Source: Cellvibrio zantedeschiae
GTDB taxonomy: Bacteria; Pseudomonadota; Gammaproteobacteria; Pseudomonadales; Cellvibrionaceae
Length of the DNA: 64,000 nucleotides
Direction: 5' to 3'
Assembly: GCF_014652535.1 (NCBI RefSeq)
Contig: NZ_BMYZ01000004.1
Span: forward strand, 200,844-264,843
Shown in pieces: positions 29,424 to 39,741 of this stretch (position 1 is its first letter; every line of letters starts with the position of its first letter). Under the pieces are notes generated by a model. That model was not told the DNA's origin and made no database searches. It worked only from the letters and a program-made list of their open reading frames with translations. Both the position numbers and the translations under genes were made by a program.

Positions 29424-31817
29424 ATGCTAAATATACGGCGATACTCGCGCGATAATCCCATCGCATTCCGATTGCTAGGTTTGATTGTGGTCAGTAGTTC
29501 GCTGATCACGCTTTTCGCTATTTTGCTGCAGCTCTACGGCAATTTTCACGACGACGTATCCTCCCTTGAAAAACGTTTGGATCAGGTACGCATCAGCACC
29601 TTGGCGAGTATTACCAAAAGCCTTTGGGGGTTCGATCAGGAACAGCTCAGTATTCAGATTCACAGTGTGTTGGATGTGCAGGATGTAGTGCAGGTGCAGG
29701 TGGTTTGGCGCGACTGGAACAACACTGAGCAATCCATGGTGGTGAGTAATAACAAGCAAACCCAATCTGAAATCGAGGCTAAAAAAAGCCAATTTTTGGT
29801 GAAGGAGTATCCGCTGACTTATGAGGATGCCAGCACTCCGGAGCAACGCTTGGGCACTTTGCAGGTCACTGCGTCGCTTTCAAGTATTTACGATAAATTG
29901 TGGGAGCGCGCGCTCTTTATTGCGATTGTGCAATCCGCAAAAACCTTATTGATTTCGTTATTTATTTTATGGTTGGTTCACGCGCTTTTAACGCGTCACA
30001 TGGAAGCTATTGCCAATTACGCCCGCCATTTAAATTTGGAAAGTTTGAATAAGCCTTTACGTTTAAAGCGTGTCAAATCAGATCCGCGTCGCGATGAATT
30101 GGATAACGTTGTCGATGCGATTAATCACATGCGCGAAACGCTGTTAGAAGATTTGGATCAACGTCGCACTATGGAGCTTGCACTGCTTGCCGAGCAGGAA
30201 GAAAAAATTGAAACCCGCCGCCAAAAAAATGCAGCAGAAGATGCAAGCCGCGCGAAAAGCCAATTCCTTGCGACTATGAGCCACGAGATTCGTACACCTA
30301 TGAACGGCGTAATCGGCATGCTGGAAATGTTGCGCGATACACCACTTAATGAAAACCAAAAGCATTATATTGATGTAATTCATCGCTCCGGCGAAACTCT
30401 GCTCGAAATCATCAATGACATTCTCGATTATTCGAAAATTGAAGCGGGAAAAATGCAGTTGGAAGAGGCTGTGTTTACGCTCGATGATTTAATTGAAGAT
30501 TGTTTACAGCTCTTCGGCGCCACTGCAAATAAGCGTCATATTGAATTAGTTGGCGGGGTTAAACCTAAAGCGCCCGTGTTGCTAAAAGGTGATCCTACAC
30601 GCTTGCGTCAGGTGATTATTAATTTATTGGGTAACGCTTTTAAATTTACGTCTGAAGGATTTATCGTGCTGCAAGTAGGCGTTGCAGAAGGTTCTACCGA
30701 CGAAAAACCGCGCTTGAAATTCACGATAGAAGATAGCGGTATAGGAATAGATTTAAGTTCGGGTGTCGATTTATTTGATTCATTTAATCAGGCTGATGCG
30801 TCCACCACGCGTAAATATGGTGGCACAGGTTTAGGGCTGGCAATCTGCAAAAGTTTGGTTGAATTGATGGGGGGTGAAATTGGTGTTGAAAGCGCTAAAG
30901 GCCAGGGCTCAACCTTCTGGTTCACCGCAGAGTTTTCTGCTGCCGATGTAATTGTTAACGAAACTACGCAAGAGCTTGAGCTGACTGAATTGCTCAGGCA
31001 TAAAAAATTATTGTTGGTTGGCGCCAATCCTAAAATGGTTGATTTTTTGGCGGAGCATGGCGCAGCTTGGGGAATGGAAGTTCAATCCGCTGTCTCGGCA
31101 AAACTTGCACAAACTACCATCATGCGCGCAGCGCATAGCGGTGAAGCTTTTGATTTTATCGGCGTAGATTCTGCGTTACCGGATATGAGCGGAATAGAAT
31201 TTATTCGCCAGTTGCGCAGCCACAATGAAACTCAAAATGTACCCGCATTTATGTTTTCTGCGAGCGATATTTTTGAAGATCAACAAGCCTTGCGCGCCTA
31301 TGCTGTGCACGCGATTTTACGCAAACCACTTTCGGGCAAAGCGCTTAAATATGAATTGGCTGCGCTGCTCGGGCGCGCAGCAAAACCCGTGGAAGAGCAG
31401 CCTGCTGTTGAGTCACAGCCGGACAAGTTTGCACATTTACGCGTTCTGGTGGCGGAAGATAATGTGGTTAACCGCATGGTCATCAAAGGTTTGTTAGGCA
31501 AGCTTAAAATTACGCCAGAATTAGTTGAAAATGGTTTGATGGCGTTTGATATGGTGCGTAAAGCGGCGCAACCTTACGACGTTATTTTAATGGATTGTGA
31601 AATGCCCGAAATGGATGGATTTGAATCTACCCGCAGTATTCGTGTATTCGAACAAGAGCGCAATTTGCCCTCCACGCCTGTAGTCGCGCTAACGGCGCAC
31701 GCCCTGCAAGAGCATCGCGACGCAGTTTTTGCCAGCGGTATGAATCATTATCTTTCCAAGCCCGTTACGCTTGATAACCTCGTCAGTGTATTTGAGCGAA
31801 TTCTCAACAAAAACTAA
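29424..31817 (+). CDS. Hybrid sensor histidine kinase with two receiver domains
   Basis: The 797-residue protein has a first membrane helix (about 17-38), a periplasmic sensor region (about 39-172), a second helix (about 176-198) and a linker helix. The HisKA domain carries [15 protein letters not shown] with phospho-acceptor His287. The HATPase has [19 protein letters not shown] and [12 protein letters not shown]1 (about 527-650) lacks the acidic pair (LLLVGANP) but keeps the acceptor-position Asp (GVDSALPDM) and Lys. REC2 (about 672-790) is complete (VAEDN, Asp724 in [20 protein letters not shown]). There is no HPt domain, so phosphate must pass to a separate HPt protein. The signal and partner are unknown; no response regulator is adjacent. 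Confidence 0.9.
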   Translation: MLNIRRYSRDNPIAFRLLGLIVVSSSLITLFAILLQLYGNFHDDVSSLEKRLDQVRISTLASITKSLWGFDQEQLSIQIHSVLDVQDVVQVQVVWRDWNNTEQSMVVSNNKQTQSEIEAKKSQFLVKEYPLTYEDASTPEQRLGTLQVTASLSSIYDKLWERALFIAIVQSAKTLLISLFILWLVHALLTRHMEAIANYARHLNLESLNKPLRLKRVKSDPRRDELDNVVDAINHMRETLLEDLDQRRTMELALLAEQEEKIETRRQKNAAEDASRAKSQFLATMSHEIRTPMNGVIGMLEMLRDTPLNENQKHYIDVIHRSGETLLEIINDILDYSKIEAGKMQLEEAVFTLDDLIEDCLQLFGATANKRHIELVGGVKPKAPVLLKGDPTRLRQVIINLLGNAFKFTSEGFIVLQVGVAEGSTDEKPRLKFTIEDSGIGIDLSSGVDLFDSFNQADASTTRKYGGTGLGLAICKSLVELMGGEIGVESAKGQGSTFWFTAEFSAADVIVNETTQELELTELLRHKKLLLVGANPKMVDFLAEHGAAWGMEVQSAVSAKLAQTTIMRAAHSGEAFDFIGVDSALPDMSGIEFIRQLRSHNETQNVPAFMFSASDIFEDQQALRAYAVHAILRKPLSGKALKYELAALLGRAAKPVEEQPAVESQPDKFAHLRVLVAEDNVVNRMVIKGLLGKLKITPELVENGLMAFDMVRKAAQPYDVILMDCEMPEMDGFESTRSIRVFEQERNLPSTPVVALTAHALQEHRDAVFASGMNHYLSKPVTLDNLVSVFERILNKN

Positions 31818-31878
31818 GCCTGTTAACGCAAATCGCGCCCAATTGTTGCCCGCTATGGGTTCCATAGATTTTTTCTCC

Positions 31879-31907
31879 TTGCGAGACGTGACCCCAGTCC
31901 TTATGAT
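31879..31907 (+). promoter_or_regulatory. Sigma-70 promoter for trxA
   Basis: TTGCGA (31879-31884) and TATGAT (31902-31907) are separated by 17 bases, 38 bases before the trxA ATG, in the spacer after the kinase gene. Confidence 0.6.
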
Positions 31908-31944
31908 GCAAAACATCAATTAAGCCTAGTAGTGGAGTAAAAAA

Positions 31945-32274
31945 ATGAGTAGCGATGCAATTGTTCATGTAAGTGATGCCAGTTTTGCACAAGACGTATT
32001 GAGTGCAGATCTTCCTGTATTGGTGGATTTCTGGGCGGCCTGGTGTGGTCCGTGCAAAATGATTGCCCCTATTCTTGATGATTTGGCTGAGCAATATGCG
32101 GGCAAAGTTAAAATTGCCAAGGTCGATGTTGATGCCAACAAAGAAGTGCCAGGCAAGTTCGGTATCCGTGGTATTCCTACCCTGATTCTGTTCAAAAATG
32201 GCGAGCCAGCTGCCACGAAAGTAGGCGCATTGTCTAAAGCACAATTGGTTGAGTTTATAAATAGCTCAATCTAA
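31945..32274 (+). CDS. trxA: Thioredoxin TrxA
   Basis: A cytoplasmic dithiol reductant for ribonucleotide reductase, Msr and other enzymes. The 109-residue protein has the active site WCGPCK (Cys34/Cys37) and the cis-Pro loop [20 protein letters not shown] precedes the ATG. It has its own promoter upstream and terminator downstream, and lies next to rho as in many gammaproteobacteria. Confidence 0.98.
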   Translation: MSSDAIVHVSDASFAQDVLSADLPVLVDFWAAWCGPCKMIAPILDDLAEQYAGKVKIAKVDVDANKEVPGKFGIRGIPTLILFKNGEPAATKVGALSKAQLVEFINSSI

Positions 32275-32277
32275 AAA

Positions 32278-32319
32278 ACGGGGTTACAGGTTTAACTAAG
32301 GCCTGTAGCCCGTTTTTTT
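32278..32319 (+). terminator. Intrinsic terminator of trxA
   Basis: ACGGG plus TTACAGG (from 32278) pairs with CCTGTA plus CCCGT (ending 32312), with one bulge and a G-U pair, followed by seven T. Confidence 0.85.
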
Positions 32320-32372
32320 AGCATTTAATTCCCCTTTTTTAGTTAGTGTTCCAGCTCTTTTAATTTTTCGTT

Positions 32373-32401
32373 TTGCACTTGGCTGATTTAGCCGCTATAC
32401 T
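32373..32401 (+). promoter_or_regulatory. Sigma-70 promoter of rho
   Basis: TTGCAC (32373-32378) and TATACT (32396-32401) are 17 bases apart. Start of transcription near 32408 would give a leader of about 295 bases, in line with the long autoregulated leader known for E. coli rho. Confidence 0.7.
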
Positions 32402-32702
32402 CAGGCCATCTACTTATCCTGCGTCGAACTTTCGTGTTCGCCTCCCATCGGATAAGACCTAACTCCCTGCTGTTGTTTCTTACCCTTTTTACAGAATACA
32501 TCCAGTTGAGTTTTTTCATCAGTCGGATTTTCAACGGACCGAGTTTTCAAAAGACTGAGTTTTCAAAAAAGAGAGTTTCAAGCGTCATTACCGTAAAACT
32601 GCTAGCGACAAATAACAGAAAAAATTACGCAACAGATTTCAACCTTAACAATTCAGCCATCCGGCTCATTTTCTGCAACAACTATCCTACAAAGCATCAC
32701 TT
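32402..32702 (+). other. Long rho leader region
   Basis: About 300 bases between the predicted promoter and the rho ATG. The region is pyrimidine-rich early on (TTGTTTCTTACCC), as expected of Rho-loading RNA. One 90-codon frame (32434-32706) spans it and ends in an ATGA overlap with the rho start, but its GTG has no ribosome site. Rho-dependent attenuation is inferred from E. coli, not shown here. Confidence 0.5.
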
Positions 32703-33962
32703 ATGAATCTTACCGACTTAAAACTTAAACCCATCGAAGAACTTATTGATATCGCGCGTGAAATGGGGCTTGAAAGCCTGGCGCGTTCGCGTAAACAAGA
32801 TATTATTTTTAATATCCTCAAACGCCACGCCAAGGGCGGCGAAGATATTTACGGCGATGGTGTTTTAGAAATCCTGGTTGATGGCTTTGGCTTTTTGCGT
32901 TCTGCCGATTCGTCTTACCTTGCTGGTCCTGATGATATTTATGTATCGCCCAGCCAAATTCGCCGTTTTAACTTGCGCACCGGCGATACCATTTCCGGTA
33001 AAATTCGCCCGCCAAAAGAAGGCGAACGTTATTTTGCATTGTTGAAAGTTAATGAAATTAATTTCGACAAACCAGAAAACTCCCGCAACAAAATTCTGTT
33101 TGAAAACCTCACGCCATTATTCCCCGACGAGCGTCTTTTGCTTGAAGCCGGTAACGGTTCTACCGAAGATTTGACAGGTCGTATCATCGATTTGATTGCG
33201 CCAATCGGTAAGGGTCAGCGCGGTTTGATTGTTGCGCCGCCAAAAGCCGGTAAAACCATCATGATGCAGAATATTGCGCAGGCGATTACGCGCAATAATC
33301 CAGAATGCCATTTGATTGTATTGCTGATTGACGAACGTCCGGAAGAAGTTACAGAAATGCAGCGCTCGGTGCGCGGTGAAGTAGTGGCTTCAACCTTTGA
33401 CGAGCCACCATCACGTCACGTACAAGTTGCCGATATGGTAATTGAGCGCGCGAAACGTTTGGTTGAGCACAAAAAAGACGTAATCATTTTGCTCGATTCG
33501 GTAACGCGTTTGGCGCGTGCATACAACACCGTAATTCCTTCATCAGGCAAGGTATTAACCGGTGGTGTGGATGCGCATGCACTTGAGCGTCCAAAGCGTT
33601 TCTTCGGTGCTGCACGTAATATCGAGGAAGGTGGTAGCTTGAGTATTATCGCTACTGCACTCGTAGATACCGGCTCCAAAATGGACGAAGTTATTTACGA
33701 AGAATTTAAAGGTACAGGTAACCTTGAATTGCATTTAGATCGTAAAATTGCTGAAAAACGTATTTATCCTGCGATCAATGTGCGTCGTTCCGGTACTCGC
33801 CGTGAAGACTTGTTGATGAAAGAAGATGAGTTGCAACGCGCGTGGATTTTGCGTCGCTTGTTGAATGATATGGAAGACGTTGCGGCAACAGAGTTCCTGT
33901 TAGATAAACTCAAAGATTTCAAAACCAACGATGAATTCTTCATGTCGATGAAGCGTAAATAA
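32703..33962 (+). CDS. rho: Transcription termination factor Rho
   Basis: A hexameric RNA-dependent ATPase and translocase that terminates transcription. The 419-residue protein has the N-terminal helix bundle ([18 protein letters not shown]), the cold-shock-like RNA-binding domain ([18 protein letters not shown]), Walker A APPKAGKT, Walker B VIILLDS and the R-loop region. Length matches E. coli (419). It has a long leader with its own promoter and a strong downstream terminator. Confidence 0.98.
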   Translation: MNLTDLKLKPIEELIDIAREMGLESLARSRKQDIIFNILKRHAKGGEDIYGDGVLEILVDGFGFLRSADSSYLAGPDDIYVSPSQIRRFNLRTGDTISGKIRPPKEGERYFALLKVNEINFDKPENSRNKILFENLTPLFPDERLLLEAGNGSTEDLTGRIIDLIAPIGKGQRGLIVAPPKAGKTIMMQNIAQAITRNNPECHLIVLLIDERPEEVTEMQRSVRGEVVASTFDEPPSRHVQVADMVIERAKRLVEHKKDVIILLDSVTRLARAYNTVIPSSGKVLTGGVDAHALERPKRFFGAARNIEEGGSLSIIATALVDTGSKMDEVIYEEFKGTGNLELHLDRKIAEKRIYPAINVRRSGTRREDLLMKEDELQRAWILRRLLNDMEDVAATEFLLDKLKDFKTNDEFFMSMKRK

Positions 33963-33990
33963 TTACCGCATTTTCAGGCGGAACACGAAA

Positions 33991-34027
33991 AACGACTTCC
34001 GCCACTTCGCTGGCGGAAGGCGTTTTT
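33991..34027 (+). terminator. Intrinsic terminator of rho
   Basis: CTTCCGCC (33996-34003) pairs perfectly with GGCGGAAG (34012-34019), followed by a T-run. Confidence 0.85.
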
Positions 34028-34054
34028 GTTTTGATGGCTTAAGGATTTTTGTAA

Positions 34055-35536
34055 ATGAAATATAAAGATCTCCGCGATTTTATTGCGCTGCTGGAAGAGC
34101 GTGGTCAGCTCAAACGCATCACGCAAGAAATTGATCCCAATCTTGAAATGACCGAAATCTGCGATCGCACTTTGCGCGCAGGTGGCCCTGCTTTATTGTT
34201 TGAAAACCCAAAAGGTTTTTCTGTTCCTGTGCTGGGGAATTTATTCGGTACACCCGAGCGCGTTGCTTTGGGTATGGGGCAGGAATCTGTTTCTGCATTG
34301 CGTGAAGTGGGGCAACTGCTTGCGTTCCTGAAAGAGCCTGAACCGCCAAAAGGTTTTAAAGATGCCTGGGATAAAATCCCGGTCTTTAAACAAGTATTGA
34401 ATATGGCTCCCAAGGTATTGAGCAAAGCGCCGTGTCAGGAATTTGTGCTGGAAGGAGATGCTGTAGATTTGGATAAGCTGCCGATTCAAACATGCTGGCC
34501 GGGCGATGCTGGTCCGCTAGTAACATGGCCCTTGGTGGTTACGCGCGGGCCGCACAAAGAGAGGCAAAATCTCGGCATTTACCGTATGCAAAAAATTGGT
34601 AAAAACCGTTTGATTATGCGCTGGCTTTCGCATCGCGGTGGCGCGTTGGATTTTCGCGAATTTCAAATTAAAAATCCGGGGCAAAATTTTCCCGTTGCAG
34701 TTGCCTTGGGCGCAGACCCCGCAACAATTCTCGGTGCAGTAACGCCAGTTCCCGATACGCTTTCTGAATATGGTTTTGCGGGATTGTTGCGCGGCGATAA
34801 AACGGAAGTTATTAAATGTATCGGCAATGATTTGCAGGTGCCTGCATCCGCAGAATTTATTCTGGAAGGTTTTATTGCTCCCAATGATCTGGCACCTGAA
34901 GGTCCTTTTGGCGATCACACCGGCTATTACAACGAGGTTGATAATTTCCCGGTGTTTACGGTTGAGCGAATTACACATCGCAAAGATCCTATTTATCACA
35001 GCACTTATACGGGTCGTCCGCCCGATGAACCTGCAATTCTTGGTGTTGCGCTCAACGAAGTGTTTGTGCCGATTTTGCAAAAACAATTTCCGGAAATTGT
35101 CGATTTTTATTTGCCACCGGAAGGTTGTTCCTACCGCATGGCAGTTGTCACCATGAAAAAACAATATCCCGGTCATGCCAAGCGCGTGATGATGGGAGTG
35201 TGGAGTTTCCTGCGGCAATTCATGTACACCAAATTTGTCATAGTCACCGACGATGATGTGAACGCGCGTGATTGGAACGATGTGATTTGGGCGATGACCA
35301 CGCGCATGGATCCTGCGCGCGACACGGTCATGATTGAAAATACACCAATTGATTATTTGGATTTTGCATCGCCAGTCTCTGGTTTGGGCTCAAAAGTTGG
35401 CTTTGATGCAACCAACAAATGGCCCGGAGAAACAACCCGCGAATGGGGCGTGCCTATTGAAATGGATAGCTCTGTGAAAGCTCGGGTAGATGCTTTATGG
35501 GATTCGCTCGGTATCGAGTTGCCTAAAACTAATTGA
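34055..35536 (+). CDS. ubiD: 4-hydroxy-3-polyprenylbenzoate decarboxylase UbiD
   Basis: UbiD is a prenylated-FMN-dependent decarboxylase in ubiquinone synthesis that makes 2-polyprenylphenol. The 493-residue length is near E. coli UbiD (497). Family signatures include [55 protein letters not shown] and the C-terminal [19 protein letters not shown]. The ubiX partner that supplies the cofactor is not in the window. A small CPXCG gene follows within 30 bases. Confidence 0.96.
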   Translation: MKYKDLRDFIALLEERGQLKRITQEIDPNLEMTEICDRTLRAGGPALLFENPKGFSVPVLGNLFGTPERVALGMGQESVSALREVGQLLAFLKEPEPPKGFKDAWDKIPVFKQVLNMAPKVLSKAPCQEFVLEGDAVDLDKLPIQTCWPGDAGPLVTWPLVVTRGPHKERQNLGIYRMQKIGKNRLIMRWLSHRGGALDFREFQIKNPGQNFPVAVALGADPATILGAVTPVPDTLSEYGFAGLLRGDKTEVIKCIGNDLQVPASAEFILEGFIAPNDLAPEGPFGDHTGYYNEVDNFPVFTVERITHRKDPIYHSTYTGRPPDEPAILGVALNEVFVPILQKQFPEIVDFYLPPEGCSYRMAVVTMKKQYPGHAKRVMMGVWSFLRQFMYTKFVIVTDDDVNARDWNDVIWAMTTRMDPARDTVMIENTPIDYLDFASPVSGLGSKVGFDATNKWPGETTREWGVPIEMDSSVKARVDALWDSLGIELPKTN

Positions 35537-35565
35537 GGCGGAGCTGCAATTATGAGTAGCCTTTT

Positions 35566-35757
35566 ATGAGTTTCCTTGAAGAGTGCGCAAGTTATTGCCC
35601 TTATTGCGGCGAACCTATTTCAATGTTGGTTGATACTTCCTGCGAAGAGCAAACTTACGCTGAAGATTGCGAGGTTTGCTGTCGTCCCATAATTGTAAAT
35701 GCATGGGTGGATGAAGACGGCAGTGCGAGTGTGAGTTTGCAGCGTGAGGACGATTGA
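35566..35757 (+). CDS. CPXCG-motif cysteine-rich zinc-ribbon protein
   Basis: The 63-residue protein has CPYCGEPI near the N-terminus and CEVCCRPI in the middle, forming a compact zinc ribbon, followed by an acidic tail. It matches the short Cys-rich CPXCG family, which is widespread in gammaproteobacteria and has no known function. A five-codon reading frame (MSSLL, 35551-35568) immediately upstream overlaps its start in ATGA and might couple translation. It lies just after ubiD and is probably on the same transcript. Confidence 0.85.
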   Translation: MSFLEECASYCPYCGEPISMLVDTSCEEQTYAEDCEVCCRPIIVNAWVDEDGSASVSLQREDD

Positions 35758-35788
35758 GCAAAAATCACTTAAAGCTTTGCGCAGCGCT

Positions 35789-35817
35789 TGGTTTGGTACG
35801 TTTTATAGGGTATAAAA
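35789..35817 (+). promoter_or_regulatory. Sigma-70 promoter of mscL
   Basis: TTGGTT (35789-35794) and TATAAA (35812-35817) are separated by 17 bases, about 55 bases before the mscL start. Confidence 0.6.
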
Positions 35818-35872
35818 ACACGAGCCCGACACATGTTGGCGCCTGTTTCAAAATTCACAAAAAGGGGATTTT

Positions 35873-36265
35873 ATGAGCATTCTAAAAGAATTTAAAGAAT
35901 TTGCCGTTAAAGGTAACGTAGTGGATTTGGCAGTCGGTATTATCATTGGTGCCGCCTTCGGAAAGATTGTGACCTCAGTGGTGGCCGATGTAATTATGCC
36001 GCCCATAGGTCTACTCATTGGCGGTGTTGATTTCAGCGATTTGGTTATCACCCTCAAGGCAGCCGAAGGTGCGAGCCCGGCAGTTGTGATTTCGATTGGC
36101 AAGTTTTTACAAACCGTTATTGATTTCACCATTATTGCATTTGCGGTTTTCCTGTTGATCAAAGTCATTAATAAAGTTAAAGCGAAAGAACCGGCCGCTG
36201 TTGTGACCCCGCCGCAAGAGTTGTTGCTTACCGAGATCCGCGATTTGCTGCGCGATAAAAAATAG
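35873..36265 (+). CDS. mscL: Large-conductance mechanosensitive channel MscL
   Basis: MscL is a pentameric inner-membrane channel opened by membrane tension under hypo-osmotic shock. The 130-residue protein shows the N-terminal amphipathic helix ([19 protein letters not shown]), TM1 with the gate ([16 protein letters not shown]), a periplasmic loop, TM2 ([20 protein letters not shown]) and the C-terminal bundle helix ([10 protein letters not shown]). AGGGGA precedes the ATG. It has its own promoter and terminator. Confidence 0.97.
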   Translation: MSILKEFKEFAVKGNVVDLAVGIIIGAAFGKIVTSVVADVIMPPIGLLIGGVDFSDLVITLKAAEGASPAVVISIGKFLQTVIDFTIIAFAVFLLIKVINKVKAKEPAAVVTPPQELLLTEIRDLLRDKK

Positions 36266-36286
36266 CTGAATTGTCCAGGATGAAAA

Positions 36287-36309
36287 ACGCGGCAGGTCCG
36301 CGTTTTTTT
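36287..36309 (+). terminator. Intrinsic terminator of mscL
   Basis: ACGCGG (36287-36292) pairs with CCGCGT (36298-36303) around a 5-base loop, followed by seven T. Confidence 0.85.
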
Positions 36310-36670
36310 GTACAAGCGCACGCTTTTATGAACAAGTCTATGTTTTTTTGTAATAGTTAAATTCGCTTTAAGTGTGGTTTAGAAAGCAGCGTCAGCAGGG
36401 TGAATGCGTACTGGTAGTTAGCGAAAACTAATTGCTTTTAAGCTTGTCACAGCGCGGGCAAATATGCTTTTCATGTTTTCGCTTTTGCAAGGTGGATAGA
36501 GTAGAATCCCTGCTCTATAACCATAATGAACATGTTCAGTGTTTCTTTTTTGTATTCCGCAGCTCATTGAACTTTCTCTTAGGACTTCATAGTGGCTCGA
36601 GCTTAGCGGCTCGAATTTCCGGTAGTCAAAGTTTCTAGGCGATATTCGCGAAGGAATTAGTGCAATCCTT
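36310..36670 (+). other. Upstream region of the gsp operon, no gene supported
   Basis: About 360 bases between the mscL terminator and gspC, presumably holding the promoter of the type II secretion operon. A short stem (CGAGC/GCTCG, around 36598-36613) is visible, but no convincing -35/-10 pair. The long minus-strand frame across this region overlaps gspC and looks like a shadow. Confidence 0.45.
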
Positions 36671-37672
36671 ATGTTAGTTAATCGGTCATCTATCAACCGG
36701 TTTGCCGTGCCGCAAACCCGCGCAGAATGGGAGCAAGTTTTTGCCCGATTCGTTGCTTTGCTCGCGCGAGTGCCGCTGAGTAGCTGGCAGTTTTTGGCTC
36801 GTTTTTTATTAGTGCTGAGTTTAAGTGTAAGTTTGGCGCGCCTCTTTTGGTTGCTGCTTCCCACTCCTGTAATCCCCGCTGCAACAGTAGCCATTCCCAC
36901 GGTAACCGCCCAGGTAGAGTCTAATAACTCTGCTGTTAATATCGAGCAACTAAAAACCCTGGCGGTTTTTGGTAAGGCCGAAGCACCCAAGCAAGACCAG
37001 CCAGCGGTTATTGAAACCCAGGCGACTGTGACTCAACTCAATTTGATTTTAGTGGGAGTGATTGTTAGCAGCGATGAAAACGCGGCGCGCGCCATGATTG
37101 CCGCTGGCGATAAACAGGATCTTTATGCAGTAGGTACTGCGCTACCCGTAGGCAACAACGTCACGCTCTCCAAGGTGATGAACGACAGGGTCATTATTAA
37201 TAATAACGGCCAATACGAATCCCTGTTTCTTTATCAAAATGACCCCAATGCTCCGCCCATTTCGCAGGCGTCTCCGCAACAAACTACGATTCAACAAATA
37301 GCTCCACAGCAATCTTATCCATCGGGACGCCCGGGCCCCGGACCGGAAATGCAATCGCCTGCGGAGGGTGGTCGTGATCCGGCACTGGCTGAAGTGAGCC
37401 GCAATCTTTCCGATGTATTGGCGATGAGTATTGAGCGTGATCGTCAAAGTGGGCAGGTTATTGGATATAAAATTCGCCCTGGCCGCGACGCAGAAAAATT
37501 CAGATCTTTGGGTTTGCAAACCGATGATGTAGTCACGGCGATTAACGGCATGCCTTTAACAAATCCCGCCAAGATTATGGAAGTGTATAAAAATATGGGC
37601 AATACCACCTCAGCAAGTCTTGAAATCAAGCGCGGTGGTAGTCTTATAACAGTTGATGTAGTGCTCCAGTAA
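36671..37672 (+). CDS. gspC: Type II secretion protein GspC
   Basis: An inner-membrane protein that links the assembly platform to the GspD secretin and helps choose substrates. The 333-residue protein has one membrane segment (about 36-58), a periplasmic HR domain (about 90-180; LNLILVGVIVSSDENAARAMI), a Gln/Pro-rich linker and a C-terminal PDZ domain (about 240-333; VIGYKIRPGRDAEKFRSLGL, VVTAINGMPL). It is first in the operon, 14 bases before gspD. Confidence 0.93.
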   Translation: MLVNRSSINRFAVPQTRAEWEQVFARFVALLARVPLSSWQFLARFLLVLSLSVSLARLFWLLLPTPVIPAATVAIPTVTAQVESNNSAVNIEQLKTLAVFGKAEAPKQDQPAVIETQATVTQLNLILVGVIVSSDENAARAMIAAGDKQDLYAVGTALPVGNNVTLSKVMNDRVIINNNGQYESLFLYQNDPNAPPISQASPQQTTIQQIAPQQSYPSGRPGPGPEMQSPAEGGRDPALAEVSRNLSDVLAMSIERDRQSGQVIGYKIRPGRDAEKFRSLGLQTDDVVTAINGMPLTNPAKIMEVYKNMGNTTSASLEIKRGGSLITVDVVLQ

Positions 37673-37686
37673 AGTGAGGGTGTAGG

Positions 37687-39741
37687 GTGAAAGCTAAATT
37701 CGTTAAAAGTGTTCTGTTTCTGGCCGTGCTTAGCATGACTGGAACGCTCATAGCTGCAGAGCCCAAGCCTGTAGTGCCGGAGCAAACCTGGACAGTCAGC
37801 TTTAAAGACGTAGATATAGTTGAAGTGGTCAAGTTTGTTCAGGAAGTTACCGGCAAGCCGATTATTGTAGACCCCAAGGTGCGCGGTCCAATTCGGGTTA
37901 TGGCCAGCAAGCCGATGAATAAAAAGGAGCTCTACGATTTATTTTTAGCGGCTTTGGATGTGCACGGTTTTACCGCCTTTGAAAGCGACGGTGTAGTGCG
38001 TGTGGTTGTGAACCGTGAGGCGCGTAATTTACCTATTCCCAACGAACAAGCTGTTACCTCCAGAAATGACGGCTATATCACCCAAATTATCCAACTCAAT
38101 AATATTAGCGCTGCCAAAGTTCTTGCCGCTATTCGTCCGCTGGTTCCGCAATACGCACATCTCACGGCTTACGAGCCCAGCAATGCGCTAATCATCAGCG
38201 ACACACGCGCCAATATCGCTCGTATCAATGATTTGATTTTGCAAATGGATAAGGCCGCCGTTCTGGCGACAGATGTTATGCAGTTGCGCTATGCGCAGGC
38301 TGCCGAAGTGGTCGCTATGATCACGCAACTGGAAAAACCGGACCCTAACCGCGGTGTTACCACCTCGCCACCTATTGTAGTGGCGGACAAGCGTATTAAT
38401 GCGGTGGTGATTAGCGGTGACGAAATGTCGCGCCAGCGCATCAAGGGTTTGGTAGAAAGCCTTGATCGCCCACAAACCCGCAACTCCAACGTGCGTGTGT
38501 TTTATCTCAAATACGCAAAAGCTGCTGATGTTGCCAAGGTCTTAACTGGCATGTCACAGGGGCAAGGTGGTGCTGCTAAACCGGGTGAGAGCGGCAACAG
38601 CCAAACCAATGTGCAAGCGGACGAAGCGACCAACTCTTTGTTGGTGACGGCAGATAGCGACAACATGCAATCGCTGGTTTCTGTTATTGAGCAGCTGGAT
38701 ATTCGCCGCGCGCAAGTGTTGGTTGAAGCGATTATTGTGGAGATACAAAACAACGCTAACAAAGACATGGGTATCCAATGGATGTATGCGGATACTAAAA
38801 AGGGCTTTGGAACCTCCAATGATGGCAGTGCGACTTTAGCTGGTTTGGGTGAAGGCGCGTTGAACATAAGAAGTTCAGATCCAAAAGTCTATGACACCGG
38901 CGTGGCACAGTTGGCAAAGGGGCTTTCAACGGTTAATGGACAGGCTTTCGGCACTGCATTTTTGGGTGAGCGAACCACTTTTATCGGCTTGTTGAAGTTG
39001 TTGCAGGAAGATAGCGGCACCAACATTTTGTCTACGCCGAACTTGCTAACCACAGATAACACCAAGGCCAAAATTTCCGTTGGCCAAAAAGTCCCGTTCA
39101 AGCAAGGTTCGTACACGCAAACAGGTACAGGTACGGGAACTGGTTCAATCGGTAGTCCGTACACGACTTTCCAGCGTGAGGATGTGGGTATTACCTTAGA
39201 GGTCACGCCGCATATCAACGAAGGAAATAGTGTGGTGCTGGACATTGATCAAGAGGTATCGAGCATTTCCAATATTTCCAGTGCAGACGGAATTATCACT
39301 AACCAACGCAAAATCAAAACCCAGATTCTTACGGCCGACGGCCAAACAGTGGTCTTGGGCGGTTTGATTAAAGATGACATCCAGACCGGCGCAACCCGCG
39401 TTCCGCTGCTGGGTAGCATTCCGGTAATGGGGCATTTGTTCCGCACCCAAACCAGCAAAAAAGTAAAAACCAATTTGCTAGTGTTTATTCGTGCAACTGT
39501 GCTGCGTGATGACGAAATGCTGGTGGGTGCGACCGCAGAAAAATACAGCGCAATTCGCGATGTCCAGCTACAGAACCGTCGCTCGCAAAAAGAGCTGGTA
39601 GATTCCAAATCAATTCCGGTATTGCCTGACTTGCACGATAAACCCTTGCCTCCACCAGAGCCCAAAGCCAAGGTTACCGAGCCAGCAACGCCTATAGAGG
39701 CAACTCCTGCTCCCGTGCAAGCCCCGGTTAAGAGTGAATGA
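37687..39741 (+). CDS. gspD: Type II secretion outer-membrane secretin GspD
   Basis: GspD is the multimeric outer-membrane channel of the type II system. The 684-residue protein has a signal peptide (to about residue 24), N0 (SFKDVDIVEVVKFVQEVTGK), N1-N3 (about 120-330) and the secretin domain (VPFKQGSYTQTGTGTGTGS gate region, GITLEVTPHINEGN, VVLGGLIKD). The Pro-rich tail may be where a pilotin binds; no gspS is in the window. GTG start with AGGGTG upstream. The stop overlaps gspE in ATGA. Confidence 0.96.
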   Translation: MKAKFVKSVLFLAVLSMTGTLIAAEPKPVVPEQTWTVSFKDVDIVEVVKFVQEVTGKPIIVDPKVRGPIRVMASKPMNKKELYDLFLAALDVHGFTAFESDGVVRVVVNREARNLPIPNEQAVTSRNDGYITQIIQLNNISAAKVLAAIRPLVPQYAHLTAYEPSNALIISDTRANIARINDLILQMDKAAVLATDVMQLRYAQAAEVVAMITQLEKPDPNRGVTTSPPIVVADKRINAVVISGDEMSRQRIKGLVESLDRPQTRNSNVRVFYLKYAKAADVAKVLTGMSQGQGGAAKPGESGNSQTNVQADEATNSLLVTADSDNMQSLVSVIEQLDIRRAQVLVEAIIVEIQNNANKDMGIQWMYADTKKGFGTSNDGSATLAGLGEGALNIRSSDPKVYDTGVAQLAKGLSTVNGQAFGTAFLGERTTFIGLLKLLQEDSGTNILSTPNLLTTDNTKAKISVGQKVPFKQGSYTQTGTGTGTGSIGSPYTTFQREDVGITLEVTPHINEGNSVVLDIDQEVSSISNISSADGIITNQRKIKTQILTADGQTVVLGGLIKDDIQTGATRVPLLGSIPVMGHLFRTQTSKKVKTNLLVFIRATVLRDDEMLVGATAEKYSAIRDVQLQNRRSQKELVDSKSIPVLPDLHDKPLPPPEPKAKVTEPATPIEATPAPVQAPVKSE

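Noticed and set aside
32434-32706. A 90-codon frame overlapping the rho start in ATGA
   Set aside because: No ribosome site and composition unlike the real genes; kept only as an observation on the rho leader, not as a gene.
34517-35218. A 233-codon minus-strand frame inside ubiD
   Set aside because: Antisense to highly conserved ubiD sequence; no family resemblance.
36418-36990. A 190-codon minus-strand frame across the gspC upstream region
   Set aside because: It overlaps the conserved start of gspC, lacks a ribosome site and has shadow-like composition.
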